A stretch of DNA of 12,056 nucleotides, taken from Myxococcales bacterium. GTDB lineage: Bacteria > Myxococcota > Myxococcia > Myxococcales > Myxococcaceae. Below, piece after piece: positions 1-7,239 of this stretch (its first letter is position 1; each line of letters opens with the position of its first letter). The notes below the pieces were generated by a model. That model did not search any database and was not told where the DNA came from. It saw only the letters and a program-made list of their open reading frames with translations. The stretch lies in the NCBI GenBank assembly GCA_003153055.1, contig PMBV01000363.1, forward strand, positions 1-12,056. Direction: 5' to 3'. Position numbers and translations under genes: made by a program.

Positions 1-707
1 CCGCTGGCGGCGTAGACCATGTAGTACAAGTCATTGCGTTTGTAGAACCACGGTCCTTCTTCGAAGAGGGTGGCGCGTTTGGCGTCGCCATTGCGCTGGC
101 CGAAGCTCTCGATGGTCAGGGGCACGGTGACGATACCCACCTTTTCGTCATAAGAGATCATGTCGTTGTTGAGCTTGACGTACTTGAGGGCGGGGTTGCC
201 CCAGTAGAGGTAGGCCTGGTCATCGGAGTCGATCCAGACGGTGGGGTCGATGTTGCCGGCGCCGGAACCGATGAGGGGTTTGCCGATGGCGTCTTTGTAG
301 GGGCCTTCGGGTTTGTCGGCGACGGCGACGCCGATCATTTTGTCGCCGCGTTGGGGGGTCATGGGAACGTAGTAGTAGAACTTTTTGTTGCGTTCGATGA
401 CCTGTCCGGCCCAGGCGTCGTCTTTGACCCAGGAGAAGTCCTTGCAGGACAGCGGCGTGCCGTGGTCGGTCCAGTTGACCATGTCGGTGCTGGTGTAGAG
501 CAGCCAATCATACATGGTGAAGCCAGTCGCGTCGTCCTCGTCATGGCTGGTGTACAAATACACCCCGCCGTCGAAGACCATGGGCGCTGGATCGGCGGTG
601 AACTTCGTTTGAATGATTGGATTGTCGGCAAGACTGGCCGAGGCCATCAGCGCCATCGATGACAGCCACAGCCGCCCGAACCGAGTCATCGCGATCGTCC
701 AACGCAT
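1..707 (-). CDS. Exported GH43-family glycoside hydrolase, 3' end cut off by the window edge
   Basis: Secreted five-bladed-propeller glycosidase, probably an exo-acting alpha-L-arabinofuranosidase or beta-xylosidase on hemicellulose side chains. 235 complete codons are visible. Residues 1-27 form a signal peptide (Arg-rich start, hydrophobic stretch [14 protein letters not shown], likely cleavage after ASLA). All three GH43 catalytic acids are present: Asp39 in TADPAP (general base), Asp154 in NIDPTVW (pKa modulator) and Glu217 in EEGPW (general acid). Family-like blocks are [23 protein letters not shown] and AYLYWGNP. The start at 707 is chosen because AAGGGG lies about 7 nt upstream and it yields the complete signal peptide; Met at 689 is an alternative. 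It begins 15 nt after the stop of the four-haem gene, so the two are probably co-transcribed. Eight of 14 lysine codons read are AAA, which looks less biased than the neighbouring genes. The truncated C-terminus could hold a carbohydrate-binding module. Family assignment is firm; exact substrate is inference. Confidence 0.93.
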   Translation of the reverse strand, partial: MRWTIAMTRFGRLWLSSMALMASASLADNPIIQTKFTADPAPMVFDGGVYLYTSHDEDDATGFTMYDWLLYTSTDMVNWTDHGTPLSCKDFSWVKDDAWAGQVIERNKKFYYYVPMTPQRGDKMIGVAVADKPEGPYKDAIGKPLIGSGAGNIDPTVWIDSDDQAYLYWGNPALKYVKLNNDMISYDEKVGIVTVPLTIESFGQRNGDAKRATLFEEGPWFYKRNDLYYMVYAAS

Positions 708-722
708 CGACAGCCCCTTTTT

Positions 723-3700
723 CTACTCGATGGTCGGGGTGACGACGTCACCCTTGGACTGTGCGTCTCGCTTCGCCTGGTCGGAGAACATGTCTGAGTT
801 CAGGTCGAGCCAGAGGCCGAAGGCGTGGAGCTCATCGGCCGAGAGCGTCACGTTTTGGTGGCCGGCCTTGAGGAGCGGGTAGAGGCGGGAGCTGAGGGCC
901 CCGAACTTCCCCGGCGTCGTCACGGTAGGGCCGAAGGCGTCGTTGAAGTTGTAGAACGAGGCATAGGGCTTCAGGTTGGCGTACGAGGAATAGAAGCGGT
1001 CCCCGTTGCTCTGGTAGTTGCCCGTGCTCAGCGAGAACGTCTGCCCGTTCCCCTCGTGGCAGGTCGCGCAGCGCTTGTCGAGGATGGGCTGGATGAGCCG
1101 CGGGAACGAGAGCGGCATGCTCCCATCGCCCTCCGGCTGCAGCACCGACGCCGGGCGTGAGAGGGCGAGCGGGAGCGCCGCCGCTCGGCTGGGAGCCCGG
1201 TACCGCCGCTCATGGCACCCCTGGCAGACGACGCGGGTCGACCCGGCCACCGCGTAGGTCGCCGACCGCATGGACTGCACCGCGAGGCCGTTGGCGTCGA
1301 GCGCCTGGAAGAACACCGGCACCCCTGGAGGCAGCATGAACCGGGCGCTGCCGTCCTTCTCTACCGGCACCGTGCCGAGCGAGCCACGCCCATTCTGATC
1401 ATTGTACATCATCGCGCCGTGGCCCAACCGCGGGTTGATGGTGTTCGGCGTGGACTTGGGGAACACTTGCACGACCCGGAGCGCTTTGATCTCCACTCCA
1501 GTCGGGAAGGGCAGCATGGAGTCGTAGACGTTGAGCAGGGTGACCTCGGCCGGGTCGGTCTTCTTCCCGGTGCGGCTGGGGAGGAGCACCGGCGGCGCCT
1601 GGCGCGCGGCCAGCGGAATCGGGTCGAGGCAGGAGTGCGAGGAGTCCTTGTAGATGAGCTTCTTATTGCCCTGGCGATCGATGAGGTAGATGGCGAACCG
1701 CTTGTTGAGGCCCGCCTCGTTGGCCTGAGGGTCGTGCACCACCAGGAAGCGGTCCTCGTCAATCGGCCACGCCGTGGCGTACTTCTGGTCGCCGCCGGTG
1801 TCGGTGGTGGCCTCGGGGAACTTGGCGTCGTTGGTGAGAACGGTGTACTGCGCCATCCCGTCGTCGTCCTCGATGTCAGGGTCGACGATGACCAGCGACC
1901 CGTAGGCCTGCTGGTGGTGGGGCGAGGCGGTGCCGACGAACTTGTTCGTCCCCGGAATGTTTCGGAGGTTCAAGAGCGCCCGCGGCGTGACGTTCATGCG
2001 GGTGGCATAGTTGCCGCCCACCGCCCGCGCGTCGAGCCCGTCGGGCGTGGTGGTCCACGAGTTGTGCACCTGATTGGCGCCGCGGTCTACGTAGTCCCAG
2101 CGCGAGTAGAGCAGCATCCCGTTTCGGTCGACGCTGGGCTGCCACTCGTTGGTCTCGTGGAGGCTGATAGGCTCGACCCCGCTGCCGTCGGCGTTCATCA
2201 CGTGGAGCGTGTAGACCGGCACGGGGCGCGGGTGGCAGCGACCCCAGCCGCCGCGGCGCTCCGAGATGAAGACGATGCGCCCGTCGGGCAGCCAGGTTGG
2301 ATCGAAGTCGTTGTGCGGGCCTTGGGTCAATTGGGTCAGCCCGGTCCCATCGGCGTTGACTTTGAAGATGTGGAACACCGAGCCCTCGTTCCAGGTCACC
2401 CGCTGGCCGATGTCGGTGTAGGCGAAGAGAATCTGCTTGCCGTCGGGGTGGAGGTCTGGCGACAGGAACCCGCCCCCTTCCAACTTCTTGCCCTGGTGCG
2501 GGCCGTTGGCGCACGTCGCGCTGGCCAGCACGTTCCGCTCCTTGGGGTTCCCCGAGAGGACGTTCTCGAGGACGAACAGCCCGCCGCCAGACTGCGCATT
2601 GAAGCCGAAGTACTGGTCGCAGATGTGGGCCCCATAGCCGTTGTCCCCGGTGGGAATGAAGTCGCGCTTGATGAAGAGGATCTTGTCCAGCATCGCGAGC
2701 TTGGGGTCGGTGAGGTCGAGCCCACCCTTGGCGCTCGCGGTGGGGGCCTCGCCCTGGAACTTCTCCTTGGGCGGCGCGGCGTCTCCACCGGGGTACACCG
2801 CCACCTTCTCTGAAGTCGGGGCGTCGAGCTCGAGAACGTACTGGACGAGATCGCCGAGGTCGGCCGCGGAGAGCCCCGAGGTCGCGGCATGCTTGCCGCT
2901 GGGGTTGCGAGTGGTCAGCACGTCTTTCACCGTCGGCGCCGAGCCATCATGCAGGTAGGGAGCAGAGCGCCACAGCTCGATCAGTGTCGGCGTATCGAAG
3001 TCGCCGCGCGAGTCACGGCTGTTCTTGGTGCCCACGTCGTGCATCTTCATGTCGGTGAAGTACCGGCCGGCGTGACACTGACCGCACCCCACCTTGGCGA
3101 ACACCGCTTGGCCGCGCTGCGATGAGGCGCTCCGCTGCCCTGCTTGGCTGGTCGGGGTCCGCTCGCCACTCAAGGTGTTGAGGTACGCCCCCAGCGCGAT
3201 CTCCTGCTCGGCCGTCGGCTTGAATGACTTGACGTATTCGAACTCCGCGGTGATGGCCACTCCGGGGGTCGCGAGGATTCCGTGGGCCATCGCGGGAGGC
3301 GTGTTCACCGTGTAGACGACCGACTTGGTGTTCTTGGCGTTTCCCATGCCGTCGTTCACCAGGTCCCAGGTCAGCCCGTCGGACCGGGCATCGACGTGGC
3401 AGGTGGCACAGGCCAACCAACCCTGCAGGGTGCTGGTGGCGTCGTTGAAGAGGCGCTCGCCTTGCCGGGCCCAGGTCTCATCGGGCTGGGTGCCTACAGT
3501 GACGTAGCGATCGACCGTGCCCCCAGTCGCGTTCACCAGCCCGACTTGGCCGGCGAAGTAGAGGGCCACCGCGATTTGCTTCCCGTCGGGAGAGACGGCG
3601 ACGCCCCGCGGTCCGTGGGCGGGCGCGAGCTTGATGATCTGCAAGACACCAGCGCTGTACAGCGCTCCGAGATCGTCGGCGAGGAGCGCTCGCTTCTTCG

Positions 3701-4901
3701 AGTCGGCGGCGATATCAAACCACACGTCAGACAGCGGCTTCGTATACGCGGCCTTGGATCGGTCGGTGGCCGTCGGCGTCTTCCCCTGAGTGCGAACCAG
3801 AGCCGAGGGAATCTGCCCAGCCATGAGCGGGTGGAGGACCGAGAGGTCCACCCGGAGCACGGTCTGAACGCCCGAGGCCGAGACCCAGAGACTCTTCCCG
3901 TCTTTGCTCACATCGACGCCCCAGGGGTTCGCCGAGCCCTCGTTCAGCCGATCGAGCAGCACCGTCCCGTAGAGGCTCTGGCCCGCGAGGTCGATGACAG
4001 ACAGGGCGTTGGTGTTGACCCAGCCTCTGAGCAACTGAGTGGCCGGCGCGCTGACCCGCCCCAAGGTATGCACCACATAGGCCCACTTGCCATCAGGAGA
4101 GCAGCGCACCCCCCGCACCCCCGAGGAGCCGAGCGGGAGCCGGATGGAGGCGGTCACCTTCGCGCTCGACACGTCAACCAGACTGACCGAGGCGGCGGCG
4201 TCGGCTTGGGTAGCGTCGCCCGAGGCCATCAAGTGGCTCACGACCGCCGTCTTCCCGCTGGGCGCCAGGGCGACGGCATACGGATACGGGGCGACGGCCA
4301 CGGTGGCCTGCGTCGCTCCGGTGGCTCCGTTGAGGATGAGGACCTGACCGAGCCCGAACTCGGGCACCACGACCGTGGCTCCGTCAGCGCTCACCGCCAC
4401 GTCGGTCGGCTTGGGGCCCACCGCCAGGCGCCGCACCACCGAGCCAGCAGCCGCGTCCACCTCGGCGACCGTGCCCGCCCCGTACTCGGCGACGAATACA
4501 TGCCCAGCCCCAGACCACGAGAGCCCCTTGGGGCGGCCGGTCAGCTTCACCGACCGGAGCGCACTGCCAGCCTTGGCGTCGAGGACGACCAACTCGCCCG
4601 CGGTCACGTCGGAGACTGCGATGAGAGCAGAGTCGCTGGAGTAGGCGACCGCGTACGGCGAACGGTACACTGGCGAGGTCGATGGGTCGCTATCGGTGGA
4701 CCCGCCACCGTTCCCGCCGTTCTCACTGTCCCCACCGTTCTCACCATTCCCACCGTTCCCACCGTTCGACCCTCCCCCGCCCGCCCCTGGGGTCGGCCTC
4801 GCGCCGTTGCCGAGGTCGGAGGCCATGCCCTCCGCGCACGAACAGGCGCAGGCGAAGCCGAACAGCACCGAAGTCGCAATGAGGAGCCTTCGTGCGTTCA
4901 T
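723..4901 (-). CDS. Four-haem double-propeller lipoprotein: YVTN propeller + MauG-like di-haem + hydrazine-synthase-alpha-like domain
   Basis: Predicted 1392-residue exported c-type cytochrome; reaction unknown. Residues 1-22 are a signal sequence rich in Cys (FACACSC), suggesting a lipoprotein. Residues 28-77 are a Gly/Asn linker. Residues 80-470 are YVTN/lactonase-type propeller repeats (SADGATVVV, SPDGKQIAV). Residues 470-695 are MauG/di-haem cytochrome c peroxidase-like, with haem sites C498-ATCH and C606-GQCH and the family block TPTLIELWRSAPYLHDGSAP. Residues 735-1215 resemble the hydrazine synthase alpha-subunit propeller (CDQYFGF, GGGLFVLE, LSPDLHPDGKQILFAYTD, SERRGGWGRCHPRP). Two further haem sites follow at C1226-QGCH and C1278-ATCH. 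The start at 4901 is favoured over a longer reading (to 5720) because GGAGAG sits just upstream and a signal peptide begins there. The longer frame would run into the divergent GH97 gene. It heads an operon with GH43. Hydrazine synthesis itself is unlikely outside anammox bacteria; electron transfer or substrate oxidation at the cell surface is a guess. Confidence 0.9.
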   Translation of the reverse strand: MNARRLLIATSVLFGFACACSCAEGMASDLGNGARPTPGAGGGGSNGGNGGNGENGGDSENGGNGGGSTDSDPSTSPVYRSPYAVAYSSDSALIAVSDVTAGELVVLDAKAGSALRSVKLTGRPKGLSWSGAGHVFVAEYGAGTVAEVDAAAGSVVRRLAVGPKPTDVAVSADGATVVVPEFGLGQVLILNGATGATQATVAVAPYPYAVALAPSGKTAVVSHLMASGDATQADAAASVSLVDVSSAKVTASIRLPLGSSGVRGVRCSPDGKWAYVVHTLGRVSAPATQLLRGWVNTNALSVIDLAGQSLYGTVLLDRLNEGSANPWGVDVSKDGKSLWVSASGVQTVLRVDLSVLHPLMAGQIPSALVRTQGKTPTATDRSKAAYTKPLSDVWFDIAADSKKRALLADDLGALYSAGVLQIIKLAPAHGPRGVAVSPDGKQIAVALYFAGQVGLVNATGGTVDRYVTVGTQPDETWARQGERLFNDATSTLQGWLACATCHVDARSDGLTWDLVNDGMGNAKNTKSVVYTVNTPPAMAHGILATPGVAITAEFEYVKSFKPTAEQEIALGAYLNTLSGERTPTSQAGQRSASSQRGQAVFAKVGCGQCHAGRYFTDMKMHDVGTKNSRDSRGDFDTPTLIELWRSAPYLHDGSAPTVKDVLTTRNPSGKHAATSGLSAADLGDLVQYVLELDAPTSEKVAVYPGGDAAPPKEKFQGEAPTASAKGGLDLTDPKLAMLDKILFIKRDFIPTGDNGYGAHICDQYFGFNAQSGGGLFVLENVLSGNPKERNVLASATCANGPHQGKKLEGGGFLSPDLHPDGKQILFAYTDIGQRVTWNEGSVFHIFKVNADGTGLTQLTQGPHNDFDPTWLPDGRIVFISERRGGWGRCHPRPVPVYTLHVMNADGSGVEPISLHETNEWQPSVDRNGMLLYSRWDYVDRGANQVHNSWTTTPDGLDARAVGGNYATRMNVTPRALLNLRNIPGTNKFVGTASPHHQQAYGSLVIVDPDIEDDDGMAQYTVLTNDAKFPEATTDTGGDQKYATAWPIDEDRFLVVHDPQANEAGLNKRFAIYLIDRQGNKKLIYKDSSHSCLDPIPLAARQAPPVLLPSRTGKKTDPAEVTLLNVYDSMLPFPTGVEIKALRVVQVFPKSTPNTINPRLGHGAMMYNDQNGRGSLGTVPVEKDGSARFMLPPGVPVFFQALDANGLAVQSMRSATYAVAGSTRVVCQGCHERRYRAPSRAAALPLALSRPASVLQPEGDGSMPLSFPRLIQPILDKRCATCHEGNGQTFSLSTGNYQSNGDRFYSSYANLKPYASFYNFNDAFGPTVTTPGKFGALSSRLYPLLKAGHQNVTLSADELHAFGLWLDLNSDMFSDQAKRDAQSKGDVVTPTIE
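4705..4767 (-). repeat. Seven 9-bp tandem units encoding a Gly-Gly-Asn linker
   Basis: Seven consecutive 9-bp units close to CCACCGTTC on the plus strand (4705-4767) lie inside the four-haem gene and encode the Gly/Asn/Glu-rich linker after its signal sequence (about residues 45-66). Four units are identical and three differ by one to four bases. The array keeps the reading frame, so unit gain or loss would only change tether length between membrane anchor and propeller. Confidence 0.85.
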
Positions 4902-4954
4902 GTTCTCTCCGGGCAAATCCGGCACGTCATGGCAGCCGCCGAGAAGCGGCCAGA

Positions 4955-4980
4955 GGTCGAATGTCGCCGGAAATTGGGTT
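4955..4980 (-). promoter_or_regulatory. Candidate ECF-sigma-like promoter of the leftward operon
   Basis: Read on the minus strand, AACCCAATTTCC occupies 4980-4969, and CGACC follows at 4959-4955 after a 16-nt spacer counted from AACCC. This fits the general ECF-sigma pattern (AAC-containing -35 element followed by A/T bases, CG-rich -10 element). It would give a leader of roughly 45-50 nt before the four-haem gene. The support is the matching copy, in the same orientation, in front of the divergent operon. The sigma class is inference. Confidence 0.5.
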
Positions 4981-5135
4981 GCACTTCGGGAACGATGCCG
5001 ACCCGCCTTGAACTGGGTCATCTCCCACGACGAGCGGCTGGAGTCTGTCGAGCTAGCCAGAGATTCCAAGGCCTTGAGCCATCGCCCTCCGGGTAGGACG
5101 AAGGTGCACATCGGCCGGATTGATGATCTCAGCGT

Positions 5136-5162
5136 AACCCAATTCCCTCGGCGGCGGCGTCC
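5136..5162 (+). promoter_or_regulatory. Candidate ECF-sigma-like promoter of the rightward glycosidase operon
   Basis: AACCCAATTCCC at 5136-5147 matches the leftward element at 11 of 12 positions. CGTCC follows at 5158-5162 after a 17-nt spacer counted from AACCC. Initiation a few bases downstream would give a leader of about 35-40 nt before GH97. It could instead be one half of a widely spaced operator bound by a transcription factor, since the two copies together form an inverted repeat about 155 bp apart. Confidence 0.5.
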
Positions 5163-5204
5163 ATACCATCGGACACCGCGGGCTCGACCGAGGAAAACGG
5201 AGAC

Positions 5205-7181
5205 ATGAGGCTGCCCAAGCTCTGGACGATCACCGCGCTCGTGCTCAGCGCCTGCACTCAAGGAGAGATCGGCGACCTGAAGCCCGACGCCTCCTCGGAT
5301 CACGTCGACGGGGGTGCTCCAGCGCGCGACGCAGGCCCGCCGGCGAGAGACGACGCTGGCACTGGCGCCGATGCCGGCACCGATGCGGGAGGCGCCCTGG
5401 TACCAGACAGCGGGCTCCCTCAACCTCCCAACACCGTGCTCAGCCCAGACGGGCGCATCGCCGTCGAGCTCTCGACGACCGGGGGCGTGCTGCGGTACCA
5501 AGTCAAGGTCGATGGTGCCCGGGTCCTCTCGCCCTCCGAGCTCGGGCTTCGAAGTGATGGAGTGGAGTTCGGCCAGAACGCCACCCTGGGCACCTTCTCC
5601 CGTCGCTCGGTCGACGAACAGTACCCATTCTTCGGGGCCCACGCGGTGGCTGTGAACAAAGCCAACGAGGCCTCGGTGCCGGTCACCAGCGGAGGTGATT
5701 CGTATAGCGTCGATGTGCACGTCGCCGACGACGGGCTGGCCCTTCGGCTCCGCGTGCCCGCCAAGAAGGGCCGAAAGGTCGAGGCTGAGCGATCAGCGTG
5801 GCGACTCGACGGAGACCCGACTGTCTGGGTGACCGAGCAGGACCAGAGCTACGAGGCCCACTACCGGACCAAGACACTGAGCACGCTGGGCACCGCTTCC
5901 TACGACATGCCCCTGACGGCGAAGGTCGGCACTCTCTACCTCAGCATGACCGAGGCAGGAGTGAGGGACTACGGCGATGCGTCGCTCAAGGTCTCCGCCG
6001 GTGCGCTGCAAGCACTTCTGTACGCCGACCAGACCGGGTGGACGACCGACGCCGAGGTCATTCAGCCGTGGCGGGTGACGGTCATCGCCCGTGACCTGAC
6101 GGCGTTGATCAACACCACGCTGGTGCAGAACCTGAGCGCACCGCGAGATGCCTCGCTCGACGGCGCCGATTGGATCAAGCCCGGGCGGTCGACCTGGCAG
6201 TGGATGGCCGTCGGCTCGCCGCAACTGGCGGATCAACACCAGTGGGTCGATTGGACTCAGCAGCTCGGTATGGAATATTACCTCGTCGATGATGGCTGGA
6301 GCGCCTGGCCGGACCCCTGGCCGTCGTTGCAGTCGTTGGTCACCTACGCTGAGAGCAAAGGAGTCAAGGTCTGGCTGTGGGTGCACAGCCGCGAGGTCAC
6401 CGACGCGACCGCGCGCCGGGGCTACTTCAAGCAGGCGAGCGACATCGGAATCGCCGGGGTGAAGATCGACTTTCCCCCCGCGTGCAACCGCCCCACGGCG
6501 ACCTGGTACTGGGACAGCGCGCGCGACGCGGCCCAGTACAAGCTGCTGCTCGACTTCCATGGCGCGGCCAAGCCCACGGGCATGGAACGCACCTGGCCGA
6601 ACGTGCTCACCCGCGAAGGGGTTCGCGGCCATGAGTATCAGATGACTCGATACAACCGAATTCTGGAGCCTGCCCACGACACCATCTTGCCCTTCACTCG
6701 GTACGTGGCCGGCAGCGCTGACTATACACCGACGGTCTTCGCGCCAGTCGAGCTGCAGGGGAATACGTGGGCCCACGAGCTGGCTCAGGCGATCGCCTTC
6801 TCTTCACCATTCCTGTGCTACGGCGGACACCCCAAAGACTACGTCTCCAATGCCGCCGCCGACGTCCTGAAGGCCATACCCGCCACCTGGGACGAATCGA
6901 TTGTGCTCCCAGGGGCCGAGCCGGGAAGCGTAGCGGCGCTGGCCCGCAGGAACGGAAAGAGCTGGTTTGTCGGTATACTCAATGGCGCGGCTCCCACGAC
7001 GATGGATGTGCCGCTCACGTTCCTTGGAGCTGGCCAGTGGTCCTCGGTACGGCTCGGCGACGTGGAGGGGAGAGCCGACGCGTGGGACCGGAAGGAAGGG
7101 GCCGTCTCGGCCTCCGATACCCTCAAGGTGAAGCTGTCGGGCCGGGGAGGCTTCGTCGCCTGGTTCAAGCAGGAAGGGTGA
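5205..7181 (+). CDS. GH97 lipoprotein, predicted retaining alpha-galactosidase
   Basis: A 658-residue surface or periplasmic lipoprotein expected to release alpha-linked galactose with retention. Residues 1-16 are a signal peptide ending in lipobox LSA-Cys17. An Asp-Ala-Gly-rich tether (about 28-72) follows, then the GH97 N-terminal beta-sandwich (about 75-320) and the (beta/alpha)8 catalytic barrel (about 325-580). A C-terminal beta domain ends with the run GGFVAWF. Asp422 in GVKIDF is the predicted nucleophile and Glu477 in REGVRGHEY the acid/base. Their 55-residue spacing equals that of Asp415/Glu470 in the retaining Bacteroides thetaiotaomicron enzyme BT1871, as I recall it. The inverting SusB-type alpha-glucosidases have a Glu at the first of these positions. 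Glu471 matches a calcium ligand of the family. CGGAGA precedes the ATG closely. It is first of three glycosidase genes read together; GH95 follows after 58 nt. Full length. Retaining mechanism is well supported; galactose specificity is inferred. Confidence 0.94.
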   Translation: MRLPKLWTITALVLSACTQGEIGDLKPDASSDHVDGGAPARDAGPPARDDAGTGADAGTDAGGALVPDSGLPQPPNTVLSPDGRIAVELSTTGGVLRYQVKVDGARVLSPSELGLRSDGVEFGQNATLGTFSRRSVDEQYPFFGAHAVAVNKANEASVPVTSGGDSYSVDVHVADDGLALRLRVPAKKGRKVEAERSAWRLDGDPTVWVTEQDQSYEAHYRTKTLSTLGTASYDMPLTAKVGTLYLSMTEAGVRDYGDASLKVSAGALQALLYADQTGWTTDAEVIQPWRVTVIARDLTALINTTLVQNLSAPRDASLDGADWIKPGRSTWQWMAVGSPQLADQHQWVDWTQQLGMEYYLVDDGWSAWPDPWPSLQSLVTYAESKGVKVWLWVHSREVTDATARRGYFKQASDIGIAGVKIDFPPACNRPTATWYWDSARDAAQYKLLLDFHGAAKPTGMERTWPNVLTREGVRGHEYQMTRYNRILEPAHDTILPFTRYVAGSADYTPTVFAPVELQGNTWAHELAQAIAFSSPFLCYGGHPKDYVSNAAADVLKAIPATWDESIVLPGAEPGSVAALARRNGKSWFVGILNGAAPTTMDVPLTFLGAGQWSSVRLGDVEGRADAWDRKEGAVSASDTLKVKLSGRGGFVAWFKQEG

Positions 7182-7239
7182 TGCCGCGCCCGCTCCGTTT
7201 GACCCAGAGGGCCCGCGTTGGGTCTCTCTCTCGTGGCTC

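Larger units (their letters stand above)
4902..5204. promoter_or_regulatory. Divergent intergenic control region
   Basis: 303 bp separate the start codons of the leftward four-haem gene and the rightward GH97 gene, and no credible gene lies within. It holds the two oppositely oriented AACCCAATTyCC elements listed separately. A small hairpin (GCCGC at 4935-4939 pairing with GCGGC at 4946-4950) would lie at the start of the leftward transcript. A 5-bp inverted repeat (GACCC 5000-5004, GGGTC 5015-5019) sits between the promoters and could be an operator, though so short a repeat may be chance. Both genes have ribosome-binding sites at its edges: GGAGAG before 4901 and CGGAGA before 5205. Confidence 0.7.

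Noticed and set aside
723..2700. True hydrazine synthase function for the C-terminal half of the four-haem protein
   Set aside because: Hydrazine synthesis is known from anammox bacteria, with beta and gamma subunits that are absent here. The resemblance is to the wider domain family only.
1212..2813. Long plus-strand open frame of 533 codons opposite the four-haem gene; similar ones at 3282-5096 (+), 9905-11950 (-), 6804-7868 (-) and 5793-6776 (-)
   Set aside because: These are mirror frames produced by the high G+C third-position bias of the true genes. Their proteins are Arg/Gly/His-rich without recognisable domains, signal peptides or ribosome-binding sites.
4902..5720. A 273-residue N-terminal extension of the four-haem protein on the minus strand
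   Set aside because: It would overlap the first 516 bases of the GH97 gene and the whole divergent promoter region. An internal Met with a good ribosome-binding site starts a clear signal peptide.
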